Positions 20,182 through 30,664 of a stretch of DNA of 64,000 bases are shown here, in pieces. This stretch comes from Strobilurus pachycystidiatus (lineage: Eukaryota > Basidiomycota > Agaricomycetes > Agaricales > Physalacriaceae). The notes beneath the pieces are model-generated. The model had not been told where the DNA came from, did not search any database, and was given only the letters and a program-made list of their open reading frames with translations. The DNA is taken from positions 930,001 through 994,000 of the forward strand of contig JAHLMK010000016.1 of the NCBI GenBank assembly GCA_019915135.1, given 5' to 3'. A program made the translations under genes and the position numbers. How positions within the stretch are numbered: position 1 is the stretch's first letter; each line of letters begins with the position of its first letter.

Positions 20182-21536
20182 CGAGCCCTGCCGAAACCCT
20201 GATAGGCGTCGGGGGCAAACTCTTCTTCTTGGGTTGGGGTTTGAACATACATCGCGACCTCAGGTGCGAACTCATCTTCTTGAGATTGGAACGCCGATAC
20301 CTTAGGTGCATTTTCTTGTTGAAACTTCTGAACTTGTTCCCAAGGGCTGAGAGGCTGCTTGGGACTAACCCTTTGAATAGGTTGACTAGTAGTTCCGTTC
20401 GTTACATGATATATGTTGGTACCGCCAGGCTTGTAGATATGACCATTGCTTTCGCACATTTCCTTTGTAGGACAATTTGCTACAATGTGTCCTAGCTCAC
20501 GACAGAAGTAGCACCTTCCATCGTTAACTACGAACTTGTTTCCTGGGAACGCGCCCGGAGGAGCTTTGTAGAGTCCATTCGGTAAGTTGGTCGGGACTGA
20601 GACACCTTGAGCAGGTGTTTGTAGATAAATCGGCGAGGCTTCTTGTACAAAACCTTGGGTGCGGAGTCCTTGCGGACCTCCACGCTGTAAGGTATGGAGA
20701 AGTTCTGCCATCATCTTCTGATCAGCCTTGCGAGCCTCTTCGCGTTCCTTTTCTCCTTTCTGGATAATGTCCTGAAGGCTAGCTACCCTATTCAGGTATT
20801 CATCCAACTCCTCTGTCTTGATTCGGGTGGTAGAGGCGGGAATAAGTTCCCTGTTATAAGGACTATCCTTCGCACTCTTGCTCATCCATTTATCGGTCAA
20901 GAAGTAGTTGGAGATTGCTGCCTCGACCTCTGACAACGTGAAGTCATAGGTGGGGGTTGTCCCGGCTGTTGCATTAGCTTTCGCATCGCGCCTGAGGTCC
21001 CCAAGGACATTATGCCAAACTCCCTCTGTGATAGAGGACTTGATATCTTCTATAGCACCCTTATTGGTAAGTTCTCCCGACGTGATAAGATGTCCCATGA
21101 TATGGAGCACTTCGCGCTGAAAGCTTTCCCACTTTTGCTTGTTGGCTATGGGCCTAGCCAGGTACGGGTCCAAGGCATCCTTTAGGTCGGCCGGGACGTA
21201 CGTAGGATCGTTCTTTCCCTTTGAGTATGAGGAGAGAACTGATTCTTGGAAGTCCGCCCAGACACCTTTCAAGTAGTCTGGGTTTTTGTGCCACCTTAGG
21301 CGTTGTTCGTGGCCGGCGTATAGCGCGGCTACTTCCAACTTAGTACCTTGTTCGGCGATTCCTGTCTGGTCAAAGATCCAGTTGCACATCGTGAAGAACT
21401 CCCTCACATCATCGCCGGAGTGTCCCTTGAATTTGGGAGCATCCCTTGAGAATGGTATCGGAATCTTCTTGCCTTGGATCTCTTTCTTAGCTTCAGCACT
21501 AAGTTCCTCGGAAGGTACAATTGCTCGTACTGCCAT
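20178..21536 (-). CDS. gag: Element 1 gag with CCHC zinc knuckle
   Basis: From the first ATG (21536) the frame gives about 452 residues. A capsid-like helical region (PKFKGHSGDDVREFF, TKLEVAALYAGHEQ) is followed by a coiled stretch rich in Glu/Lys and a single zinc knuckle CYFCRELGHIVANC (C-x2-C-x4-H-x4-C), then a Gln/Pro/Ala-rich tail. This is the normal gag layout of Ty3/gypsy elements. The same frame is open for a further 175 codons upstream, to a TAA at 22059-22061, but without any ATG; that stretch is Pro/Ser/Thr-rich and may be translated from a non-AUG codon. Confidence 0.85.
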   Translation of the reverse strand: MAVRAIVPSEELSAEAKKEIQGKKIPIPFSRDAPKFKGHSGDDVREFFTMCNWIFDQTGIAEQGTKLEVAALYAGHEQRLRWHKNPDYLKGVWADFQESVLSSYSKGKNDPTYVPADLKDALDPYLARPIANKQKWESFQREVLHIMGHLITSGELTNKGAIEDIKSSITEGVWHNVLGDLRRDAKANATAGTTPTYDFTLSEVEAAISNYFLTDKWMSKSAKDSPYNRELIPASTTRIKTEELDEYLNRVASLQDIIQKGEKEREEARKADQKMMAELLHTLQRGGPQGLRTQGFVQEASPIYLQTPAQGVSVPTNLPNGLYKAPPGAFPGNKFVVNDGRCYFCRELGHIVANCPTKEMCESNGHIYKPGGTNIYHVTNGTTSQPIQRVSPKQPLSPWEQVQKFQQENAPKVSAFQSQEDEFAPEVAMYVQTPTQEEEFAPDAYQGFGRAR

Positions 21537-22092
21537 TACTGGAACTGGTATCGTGTTTTGGGTAGACGTGTTAAAGTCAATGAAGGGGGTAATAGGTTCT
21601 GGACTTTCGGGGTCTTCAAGGTCCGTCAAAGGACTTCCGAAAGGTGTCACAAATGCGGGACTAGGCGAAGTTCTAGAGTCCGAATGTCTTCGGGTACTGG
21701 TTGGAGTTCTCGAAGGTGATTCCGGATCTGAAGAAGATCTGATCCTAGAGGCAGTAGGTGTTGAAGGTGGTACTTGCGTACGTTTCTTCTTTTGGTTCTT
21801 GGGAGTAGTCGGGTCTGCAAAGCGTCGCTGTGCTTGAGCTACTTCACTAGGTAAACCGTTGTAAAGTGAGCCGGCGATTGGGCGATTGCTTCTTAGGCGA
21901 CTAGTGATACCAGAGGTTGCTGGATTTGAAGATCCGGCAATAACTGGGTCTCCTTTTGGGGGTTGTGGATTTGCGCGGTTCTGGCTGTTGGTGTAACGAC
22001 CAGAGTTCCTTGCAGCCAGTGTCTTTTGTTTTATGGAGATTCCGATCTCAAGGTCGACTTAGAAGTCTTTTTCGAAATCAAAATTTACACCC

Positions 22093-22109
22093 CCTCGCGG
22101 TGGGCTCCA
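22093..22109 (-). other. tRNA primer-binding site of element 1
   Basis: Five bases inside the 5' LTR the minus strand starts TGGAGCCCACCGCGAGG. TGG is the complement of a tRNA CCA end, so this is the expected primer site. The matching tRNA was not identified. The identical stretch lies at 40279-40295 in element 2. Confidence 0.7.
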
Positions 22110-22114
22110 AAATA

Positions 22115-23784
22115 TGATGTGCAAGTTCGGAATAGACCTCTGAAAAGAAGCTATCGTCTAACCACACTATCAATCCTTATCACAACTAGTACTCCTTGTA
22201 AGGGAGCTGGGGTGCACAAAGGTTCGAGAGAACAAGGTGCTTTTGGGTAATGGAGAAATAGAGATGTATTCCGAATCGCTGTAGTTAAACTACGAGTTGT
22301 TTTTGGGGGTGTAGGGATTCTGATCGAAATGACACAAGAAAACCTTGAAGTCGTAGGCCGAACCTCTTGACGTATGAAGACCTTAAACAGCGCGAGGCAA
22401 TGTAGCTTCTACCTATCAAGTGCTCTGGTGTACAAGGACTTTGTCTTGGAATCGTCAGGCCGCTACCGCAGGTTTTACGCCACTGGACTGCTAACGATAA
22501 GGACTCCTTCTTGCACTTAAACCAAACTTCTAGTGTCTTGCACCGGGACCAAAGGTTCCGAAAGGTGTCTCAGACGTTGACAACACTCGTTCAAACTCGA
22601 CTTATTCCTCAAAGGGAAGTACTTCACGAAAGAGCGTGAGTGCAGGGCAGAACCACTTGCAAACCGGCCTTCTTGCGAATACAAGGTTCTAACACCAAGT
22701 AGATTCGTTGGTACTTGACTTGGTACGTCGGAATAAGGTTCTTTCGAGTCTTTCAAGGAGTTTGGCAACACCTGATGTCTTTAAATCTTGGAAAGGTCTT
22801 TGGGGTCTTTGTGTACTTTGCAGAAATGAGTCGAAACTCGAGATAGATTCACTACAATGGCTGCGTCTGACTAGCGGCTACTGGAGGGGGCTCTAAACTA
22901 CCGAAATATGGGTCCTTTGGGCCCTTTTATACTACTGGTGGGTTCCTACTGAGTAAGCATCTATTCTAGGATCGGATACATCGGACTTTCGAGTCATACA
23001 AGTGCTGGATTCTTATTGGCTATCCCTGGTCGAAACAACTGCGGACAGGCCGCTTGGTCCTTTAGCCATATACGCCACCTTGGCGGTATGGTACAATCCT
23101 TGTGCCCAGGAGATCAAGGTCCGATAAGGACTTCGATCCTTAGGTATCTTTATGTTGCAAGGTCCTACGGACACCTGCTTTCTTGTGGATAGGTTGGATG
23201 GAGATCGTTAAGAACGTCCTTTCGAGCGCAGACACTACAGGGGAGTGCTTTCTTAAAGTGGTAATACACCCTGCTTTCGAGGTGGTCCTTGATCGTGGAT
23301 CATGATCGATCGGCATAGCGGAAGGCGTCGGTTCGGAGTCCTTGGCAGCTCCGAAGATTGTTTCCCCAAAAGGGTTGTGACGTCCTTGAACTATTTCGGG
23401 ACCTTCCAGGTCTTTGGGTTGAGGTGCGCAGGTCTTGGGTCGCTCGAACTGAACCGCCTGGAGACCTTTGGACCCTCCTTGGGTGCGAATGGTTATAGCA
23501 CATCGTCTGTAGTACAAGGTACACGCAAAGGTACGGGATCTTGAAAGGGATCCAACGCGCGGATAGGGATATTCGGATGAAGGTGATCGAAGGTTTCGAT
23601 CGCGCCTGTCCTAAAGGACTTGTTAAGGCGCCTGGACCTTGTCCTGGAGGCTTGCCCGCGTCAAGGCAGTAACTCCTGCGTGCTCTATCCTAAGTACTTG
23701 ACTGGAGGTTTCCTAAGGTCTTTGGGCTGTTCAGGAATCGCAAAATTCCCCGTTTCTAGTACTGGAATAGTACCCTGCGTATCA
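22115..23784 (-). repeat. 5' LTR of element 1
   Basis: This is a 1,670-bp direct repeat of 10301-11970, followed at 23785-23788 by the target duplication ACGT. As the 5' LTR it should carry the element promoter reading toward lower coordinates. Confidence 0.95.
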
Positions 23785-23847
23785 ACGTGGCGATCAACGG
23801 AGTTTGATGTCGGACTTTGGTTGTTTCAACACTTTGACTCTGCTCTC

Positions 23848-24724
23848 ATGGTCGTGCGAATTCTTGGTCCCGACGGTTTCCGCATAGTTGTTACACTGCC
23901 AAGCTCGACGGCGGCCGACACGGAACAGTGGACTAAAATTGAAAACCTCCTGCGACAGCTCGCGGACTGTTCCACTGAGACGGCAGATTTTCAACACGAG
24001 ACCGCGGTAGATAATTTATACATGTTTCCCTGCGTGCTTTAACATCTCACCAGGTTGCATTACACGAACAGCTCTCTGTCATGGGCACATCCTGGTATCC
24101 TGTGGACAGTGCAGCCGTGTTGCATATGAAACGTCCCGAAACAAGTCTAGTTTTTGTGAGTTGTATCCGACCAGGGAATCTTGACTGACAGATACAGTTT
24201 CAAAATATTATCCGCCTGTACCGGGGCAACTTAGCCCCGAATCTAGGGTCCGTATGGTCGACATATTTGCAGCCTTTGATGTCTACCCAAACAGAAGACG
24301 TGTTGGACGATATGAGGAGACTTTCCCCCCCCGTCATCTGGGCGAGCATCATAGCCGAATCGCTAGGCGTGGGCGACCGGGTTCATTTAACCTACCTGGG
24401 CTGCGCCGATATTTCTGATTGGGATCTGAAGCCTGTTCTGCGAGATGAGCCGGTAAGCATGAATTGACCGATTCTAGTGTTAAACCTGACTTTTAGCAGT
24501 GTTTCCCCTGCCAAATCAACCGACGCATTTGCGAACTTACGAACAAGACTGAAGCGGATGGTTGTCGCCGCTGTGGAATTTTAGGGGAAACTTGCGGAAA
24601 CACCGGGAGACTTTTGACCTCGTCCGACCTCGGGCAGGCCGATGAGATACGTCGTAAACTCCTGGAACTCAAAGAGAAAATGGACGATTGTCGTCGAATT
24701 ATGCACGAGACCCAGGCCATGTAG
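23848..24724 (+). CDS. Zn2Cys6-like cluster protein, pair 2 plus member
   Basis: Four exons (23848-24006, 24054-24155, 24198-24452, 24497-24724) of 53, 34, 85 and 76 codons give about 247 residues. Exon 1 has the beta-rich family motif (DGFRIVVTLP). Exon 3 starts FQNIIRLYRG and ends SDWDLKPVLRDEP, matching WDLVPVLKPNP in the 29-kb gene. Exon 4 opens with QCFPCQINRRIC ... GCRRCGILGETC, a canonical C-x2-C-x6-C-x10-C-x2-C-x6-C cluster, then a short coiled coil (KLLELKEKMDDCRRIM). It is the head-to-head partner of 9233-10274, now 13.5 kb apart because of element 1. Open frame upstream of 23848 runs into the LTR, so original 5' codons may have been lost. Function unknown. Confidence 0.65.
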
Positions 24725-24876
24725 ATGCACAATCCTAAAGTGTTTATTCCTATTCTCATGTGTTTGATTAGTCTACAATTCACATACAGCTTTTAGCTTG
24801 ATTACGATCATTCACGGCGCCGCGCGGATTCTATAGTTACACGCAACGTCAGATACGTCTCACGGCAGACAGACCA

Positions 24877-26230
24877 TTAACGTCGAACATTGACATGGCG
24901 CGTCGAATGAGAAAAAACGGCCCTCAGAGCCTCGAGTCTTGAGGTGTAGTCCATGTATGTCCTTTTGTTGCCACTTGCAAGGTCAAATGTCTTGTTTTGA
25001 GGTGAGCGACACGGACTTGTGAGACGGGGCCGGACGCGAAACTGGGTATTGTCTGCGTTGCGTGGATGGAGCAGAGGGACATGAAGAGGAAACGACACAG
25101 TTGGACGCAATCGAGAACAGGGGCGCGACAAACGTCTCGAACCACGTCGAGAGGTCAGGTCTGACGCTGAATAGTATCCGCCAATGCCTCATCTCAGACC
25201 AGCGCTACCGCCACCAATCTCCATACGGCAGAGCTCAAGGTACAAGCCTTGTTCGTCCCTGGCTCAGTCCACAGGCAAGTTATAATGGCCAAGTCGACGA
25301 CTATCCCGCGCGTGGCACGAATCCTCAACTCCACGTTTTCAATTGCATCGAACTCTTCCTGAAAGCCCTTTCCCGAGCTCACGTGCAGGTCAGCAAAATG
25401 CTCTTCGAGAGTCAGAAACCCGACATGTCACATCGGTGTGAGGTCGGCAAGCGCAGAGAAAGTCGGCAGAATTTATGGAAGGCATGTATCATTGTATGCC
25501 ATGTGTAGTCTGCGCGCTCTTCGCTTATGGTCACCTTTACGGACGTGGGCAGATGCATAACGAGGAGGAAGCGAGCAAGGAAAATGAGACGGGCACTGAC
25601 CTTATTGTCGTCGTTAGTGACTCAGCGGTTTGGTCGTATATTGACCTTGCCAGTCATTGTCTGCTGCATCCGCGTGCGCTTGTCAAGAGAGACAGGGCGA
25701 GGAGTTCAGAATATTCACCCATCTTCAAGTGTTTCTTTGAACACATGGCCGAAATGGAACTTCGCGGTGCGAGATGGGGTCACCCCGCAAGACCAGAACA
25801 CGAAACAAGGTCTAAACGATAAGATGAGGATCAAAACACATCGAGGTCAGTGAGTATCAACCTCGACGAGGCGCAGGAGGTCTACAGCCTGATTCTGGTC
25901 CAGGCTGGTTTTCGCGGACAGATCTGAAGTGGTTCGCATCACTGCCCCGATTCCCGTATTTATTGTCAAGGAAAGTTCGATTGCGCTACATCGGGTGTGA
26001 ATTGATCATTCGTGACAGAGTTACAGGATTAGGGAATTGAAACATACCTCCCGAGCCAAAGCCGCGGCTGGCGTATACACGTCAGGCACGAAACCAGTCC
26101 CCTCTAACCGCGAAGCACGTCGCAATCGACGTGTTGTTTGTCCATCACCCCATTTCCAAGCGCGTCCCAGTGTCACACATAGTCATACACTCGCCCTCGG
26201 CGAGATACCAAGTCAACCACAAAGGAAACG
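24877..26230 (-). pseudogene. Decayed member of the Zn2Cys6-like family
   Basis: The minus strand keeps pieces in family order. At about 26010-25885 there is a fluent exon (AIELSLTINTGIGAVM ... LLRLVE) with good splice borders. At about 25400-25195 the frame reads F-QEEFDAIEN, then RGIVVDL, then KAC...AVW.LVAVALV, matching the exon-3 pattern (LRKIVVQL ... KAR ... VWIHLVF) of the 6.8-kb gene. One base out of frame, HWRILFSVRPDL (about 25185) corresponds to DWDLVPVLKPNP. No intact cysteine cluster follows. The frame change and missing cluster argue for a pseudogene. The assignment rests on pattern only and competing open frames exist on the plus strand. Confidence 0.4.
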
Positions 26231-26241
26231 TCCTGTAATTT

Positions 26242-28595
26242 GTGTATGAAACGAGTAGCGATCAAGGCGCGATTGCTTGGACGTTGATGTGGGCCGAACG
26301 ACATTTACTTGTCCCGGTGCATGCGCTTTTTTCGAATGCAGCGGGTGGCGATGACTCCGATGAGATCTTCGACCGAATCCAGGGAGTGCAGCCGGAAGGC
26401 CAGACGGGCCGGCCAGTGATGATTAAGACGTAACCTTTACAACTTTCAGTCGTCTTTCATGCGCTGGTGCGTTACTCGACAAGAGTTGTGCGAGAATGAG
26501 GCCAATTTCAAGTCATACCATTCTGGTATGTATACGTGTAAGGGAGTTTTGTTCGGTCTCCTTCTATGCGAGTATACGGCCGAGTGAGTGTTTCCCTTTT
26601 TGTTTTTCCATGTTGGCTTTATCAAACAACGACAGGCGTGATGGTTTTTTTTTCGATGGCCGTGTCATTGTCACCCACGCGTACGATTAGCCCGAACCTC
26701 GTGGAGAACTCATCCTGACGCGGTCTTAGTGGCTATGTGAAAGATTCTGCAGACCGCGGTCTTGCGGCAGAGCGAGCTTGTCAGGACGGATCCCCCGTTG
26801 ATGTATACATTGGGCGGAGCTACCCACATTTTAGAAATTTTCCTCCGTCGGCTCGATATTGTCATTTGGGCTCTTATTACATCCAACACGTCTGGCGTAA
26901 GTTTTCGTTGGATTTTTCTCTCAATAACTAATTAACCCAGACGAGACAACTTCGCGCGGTTTGATGTACAAAATCATTGCGTCGCTTAGCCCAAACTCGG
27001 TATGCTGCTCAATTCAATTTGATCGTTTGTGACCGAGACGTTCAGGTTATGTGGTGGCTTTCCTCTTCCGAACAAGCCATCTACAGACAGTCCATTCCGG
27101 CTGCGAATTTGTCATTACCTGTGTTCATATGTGTCGATTGTCGTTCCTGCCAACCGATGATATTCTCGCAGGGCCCTATGTGTAGCACATCCAGCTGTCC
27201 TTCGTTTTCGTCCAACGCTGTCGCGTCTCTGTCCTACGATACTTGTTTTCTTGTCTGTGCTCTCGTGTCTTCCTATGCCATCAATTCACCCCAGAATACG
27301 GTGGAGCCCGATACGACATCCAAGAAGCTCGTTGGATTTCTTTGTCCGAAATGTGGACGACTCAGTTGCAGGTGTGTTGCTGCTGTATGTTCTTCACTAA
27401 ATTAAATTCTTTGTTTTAAGGCGATACTGGCATATGCTTCGATGTGAGAGCTGTCACGTTGAGCGGAGTCTTACTGTTGATTTTGTGATCGTTCGCGCGG
27501 ACTTGTCGCCGGACACCGTGTTGATCAAGAGCTCGTCATTCGGTGCGCACAACAAACGAATATCTACGCCACATCTGACTTGTTGTTGTGACGCAGTACG
27601 ACAGCAGTACAAGACACAAAAAAAATCGACAACAGTTCATTCCTTCGCTATAGAAGACCTCGCGTAGGTTACCAGTCGACTGAAGGGCAGGTTTCTGACT
27701 TTTTGTCAGTGGTGTCATTCATCTCGTCCGGCCTGCGGATTTTCGCATTGCCGAAGGTCTGTTACAGGACTATTTGACTGCCGCTCAAGACGGACAGCTT
27801 CTTCTGCAACGTACACCGTTACGGTCCCATCGTTGTGCGTGTTACGCTCACATAGCTTCAACGACTGAGCCTTTCAGGTCAAGGTGCTATGTTGACTAAT
27901 TACTTCTCGCACAACGGTAGGTCAATATTCACGGAGTCTCATATAGACTGATGGAATCTTAGCTGGCGCCGTGTACGAGGTACGATAATAGTTTGATTTT
28001 CAACGCGACAGGTCAAATTTTCTGAGTTTAGTATGTCGGTGGTTCGAATTTTACGGTGCCATGGGACCGAGTTCCCGATTTTATATCCAGGGTTCTATCA
28101 GTCATTCAAGAGTCATACGAAAGGCTGTTTCCTGGTCGGATCAACTTTAACGAACTTCTGAGGTAGATCGCCTTCATGATAGTCATCCGACGTCTTCGTT
28201 GATACTTTTACAGCGTGGCGTATCTTGAAAACCAATCAATGGCGGTAAGGTGTGTTGCAGGGTGGTCATTCAGTTAACTTAGTCGTACAGTTTCACAGTG
28301 ACGATGAGGCAGGGGTAGGCCCGACTGTTGCAGGTCTCTCACTTGGATCAGATGCTCGGATGTGTTTCCGACTTAAACATACAGAGTCGCACGTACTTAC
28401 TTTGAAACTTCAGCATGTGAGTACCAATATGTGTTTCTGATTGAGCGATAACAAATTACCCACCAGGGTGATATTCTTATCATGGATGGTCGTGATTTGC
28501 AGACTCGTTTGCAACATACCGTGATTCCTTCTGGCGGTCGAATCGCAGCTACAGCACGGTTCATCGATACGCCTCGTGATACAAGATCCAAGTAA
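26242..28595 (+). CDS. 2OG-Fe(II) dioxygenase of the AlkB/TET-JBP superfamily, 14 exons
   Basis: Fourteen exons join in frame to about 586 residues: 26242-26429, 26450-26587, 26636-26680, 26730-26896, 26941-26999, 27046-27371, 27421-27663, 27710-27831, 27878-27916, 27963-27979, 28032-28162, 28214-28244, 28291-28416, 28467-28595. After an N-terminal part of unknown fold comes a segment typical of the fungal family (VTHAGYVKDS, PVDVYIGRSYP, RYCHLGSYYIQHVW). Two cysteine clusters follow (CVDCRSC ... GPMCSTSSC and CPKCGRLSC ... LRCESC), then the double-stranded beta-helix. It has the iron ligands HSD (FHSDDE) and a distal His (LQHTVIP), and a 2OG-binding Arg in RIAATARF. The family oxidises methylated bases in DNA or RNA; lineage-specific TET/JBP expansions are known in basidiomycetes. 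All catalytic residues are present, so it looks functional. Whether it is TET/JBP or AlkB proper needs a tree. The first exon and start are the least certain part. Confidence 0.78.
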
Positions 28596-29145
28596 CCCTC
28601 CGAATCGAATTGTAACGAACTGTATTTATGAGATATAGCCGTATGAGACGACGTGTTTTCTTGATTTCACCACTTGGTCGATTGAAGGGACAAGGCACAC
28701 ATGCAGACGAGAAAATTGACATTCATGACTGACAACACGTATACTACTGACGCCATGCGAGTGATATGCAATTATATCATCCTAGCGAAGAGCAGCAATA
28801 CCAGCGCGGTCTCAAAAATCGTTGAACCACGAAAAAGCGTACAAAATATTCTACTTGACCGGTGCACCTTCTACGTCGTGCTCTTTCCCTCATAACGTTT
28901 TGCGCACCAACCATCATTGACTCTGCACCTATCTCACATGATTGCGGGCCAGGTCATTGTCGAAGGAGGCAGAGATTTGTAGCAACTGAAGATTGAGCGC
29001 ACGGTTTTGGTCGGGATCCGCGCAGACCGTGGCGAAGTCAGCTCCCTTGAGACAACCAATGCGTATATTGACCCGTAGCAAGACAACTGATATACAAGTG
29101 ATCTACATACAAAAGATGGGCTTCAAAAAGTAAAAACATAAGCGC
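28596..29145. other. Intergenic region, convergent 3' ends
   Basis: This lies between the 3' ends of the dioxygenase (+) and the 29-kb zinc-cluster gene (-). No gene, repeat or RNA was recognised. Confidence 0.5.
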
Positions 29146-30514
29146 TCATGCGACGCGATAGTGTCCGCCATTCCGTAACTTCTCGAAACCTTCACGCATC
29201 ACATTCAAACTACTCATTGACGTTTCTCGGAAATCCGTGTGAACCCGCCTGTCTTCCAGAACATCTTCGCGCAAATCTTCCACAATACGGAGCAAGCGTG
29301 TCACTTCGCCGTCCACCGCTAAAAGTTCTCTGTCGAAAGAAACTTTAGCCGTCGAGGACAAACGAGCTTGGAAGAGTTCAGACGACAACCACGCGTCCCG
29401 TGCTCGAATCAGATCAGCGTCCGGTACACCGTCATGTTGGATTCCAACGTCGCGTCGACCTGGCGTAATTGCATCTTGGGATGAAGATGCGATAACAGGA
29501 GACGCCTTTCCTGGAGCTGGGGTAATGCGTTCTGGAGCGGGAGTTTTCTCTTCCTCGGCAGGACCACCCTCCTCCTCCTCCTTCTCTTCCTCCTCCTCCT
29601 CGTCATCTTTGAAAGATTCCGATTCCTCAGATCCTGTAAGCGTGTCGACTTTAACCTCCTCACTTTTCCGCGCCTTTTTACGGAGACGAGAACCGCCATC
29701 GTCGTTTTCCTGGTTCCTTGTCCTCTTCGAGATTCTGTCATTGGTTGATTGTTCAGGAAAAGGAAATGTGGGGAGCTCCTCCGACGTCGGGATTGTGGGC
29801 CTCTTTGCCCCGGAGCCCCGAGGCCTCCCACGCCCACGTTTGACGGTTGGGGCATCCACCGCGACCTGACGAAAGGTGGGCAACGTCGACGTGTTCGCCT
29901 GGGATGACTGTCTTTCCGCGTCCCGACCTTCACCCGTGGACTTGGATTTCGACGGGGAGCGACAGGCTTTTGACTGAAGGTGGCATTCACGGCATTTGAT
30001 GTTCGCGTTTTCGGTAGACGTATATTCGCAAGCGCTTTTGTTGAGACATGTCCCGCACTGTGCAAGTCAGTACTTCTTTGGAGTGGGGCGAGAAAAAACG
30101 TACGGGGTTGGGTTTAAGAACAGGAACAAGATCCCAATCTGTGATGGGAATGCCACCGACTTGCAGTTTCGAGTCCAATGTACGAAGATTCTTTCGACCT
30201 CCCGTGGCCACACCTAGAAATATAAGATGAGTCCAGACAGTCTGTCCGGCCTCATCCCGCGCCTTCACGAGATCGTCCGGCTTCAGCTGAACTGCAATCT
30301 CACGCAGTGCTTTCAGCCATTCGCTGCCGGTAAGGTCGTTCGTCTCCGGGCGTTGGTCCAAGTTATGTAGCAGCGCACGAAACTAGCAATGTCAACGAAT
30401 GCCAGAGTCTGATATGAGTTTCGCGTACTTCAGAATACTTTAATCGCTATGTTAGAATTCACCGAGTGGGTCAGTTGTGCAGCATACCTTTTTGTTCGAC
30501 GGCTTCGGTGGCAT
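29146..30514 (-). CDS. Zn2Cys6-like cluster protein with AT-hook, pair 4 minus member
   Basis: Four exons (30514-30488, 30437-30429, 30382-30104, 30057-29146) give about 408 residues; exon 2 is a 9-nt microexon (Tyr-Ser-Glu). Exon 3 (93 codons) is helical and ends TDWDLVPVLKPNP. Exon 4 starts with CGTCLNKSAC ... IKCRECHLQSKAC (C-x2-C-x5-C-x11-C-x2-C-x6-C), then an AT-hook KRGRGRPRG, a long glutamate run, and a helical tail ending HYRVA. It is a close paralogue of 6762-8129 in exon lengths and C-terminus (DLREDVLEDRR). An AT-hook plus zinc cluster points to DNA binding in the nucleus; targets are unknown. Its divergent neighbour (30514 onward, plus strand) has been split by element 2. Confidence 0.72.
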
Positions 30515-30664
30515 GATGGTGGATGAGCAAAAGGGAATTGTTTGGTCATGTTGTCAAGGACTTGACCACTTACTCTGCCAGATTGCTTCATATGCACTGC
30601 ACGCCAGCAAGAAACAAATCCTGTCGTTGTATTCTCGGTTGAAAAATCCCGCGACGCGTCGCGC
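30514..30664 (+). pseudogene. 5' fragment of the pair 4 plus-strand gene, cut by element 2
   Basis: An open plus-strand frame starts at or near the ATG cluster at 30514-30525 and runs into the LTR at 30665. The DNA around the start (ATGGTGGATGAGCAAAAGG) is similar to that at the start of the 8150 gene (ATGGTAGATGAGCAAGAAC), so it is the divergent partner of 29146-30514. If the element and one copy of its GCGC duplication are ignored, the frame continues into the sequence after 41978. The gene is interrupted and presumed inactive. Confidence 0.5.

Larger units (their letters stand above)
10301..23784 (-). mobile_element. Element 1: full-length Ty3/gypsy-type LTR retrotransposon with cargo gene
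   Basis: The element is 13,484 bp, bounded by two 1,670-bp LTRs (TGAT...ATCA ends) that I could not tell apart by eye, and flanked by a 4-bp duplication ACGT (10297-10300 and 23785-23788). Sense is the minus strand: primer site, gag, protease, pol (protease before, then RT, RNase H, integrase: the Ty3 order), then a cargo gene, polypurine tract and 3' LTR. All major frames are open. Its internal sequence from about 14905 to the 5' LTR is nearly the same as element 2. The stretch 12272-14905 is different and much richer in GC. It is inserted between two divergent zinc-cluster genes (9233-10274 and 23848-24724). Matching LTRs and open frames suggest a young, possibly active element. Confidence 0.93.

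Noticed and set aside
23620..24042. A 140-codon frame running from the LTR into the zinc-family gene, as a possible LTR-host fusion
   Set aside because: The LTR part is non-coding in the other three LTRs; the frame continuity looks accidental, and an internal ATG (23848) explains the gene.
29525..29869. Plus-strand Ser-rich frame
   Set aside because: Mirror of the glutamate-rich segment of the zinc-family gene; simple-sequence artefact.
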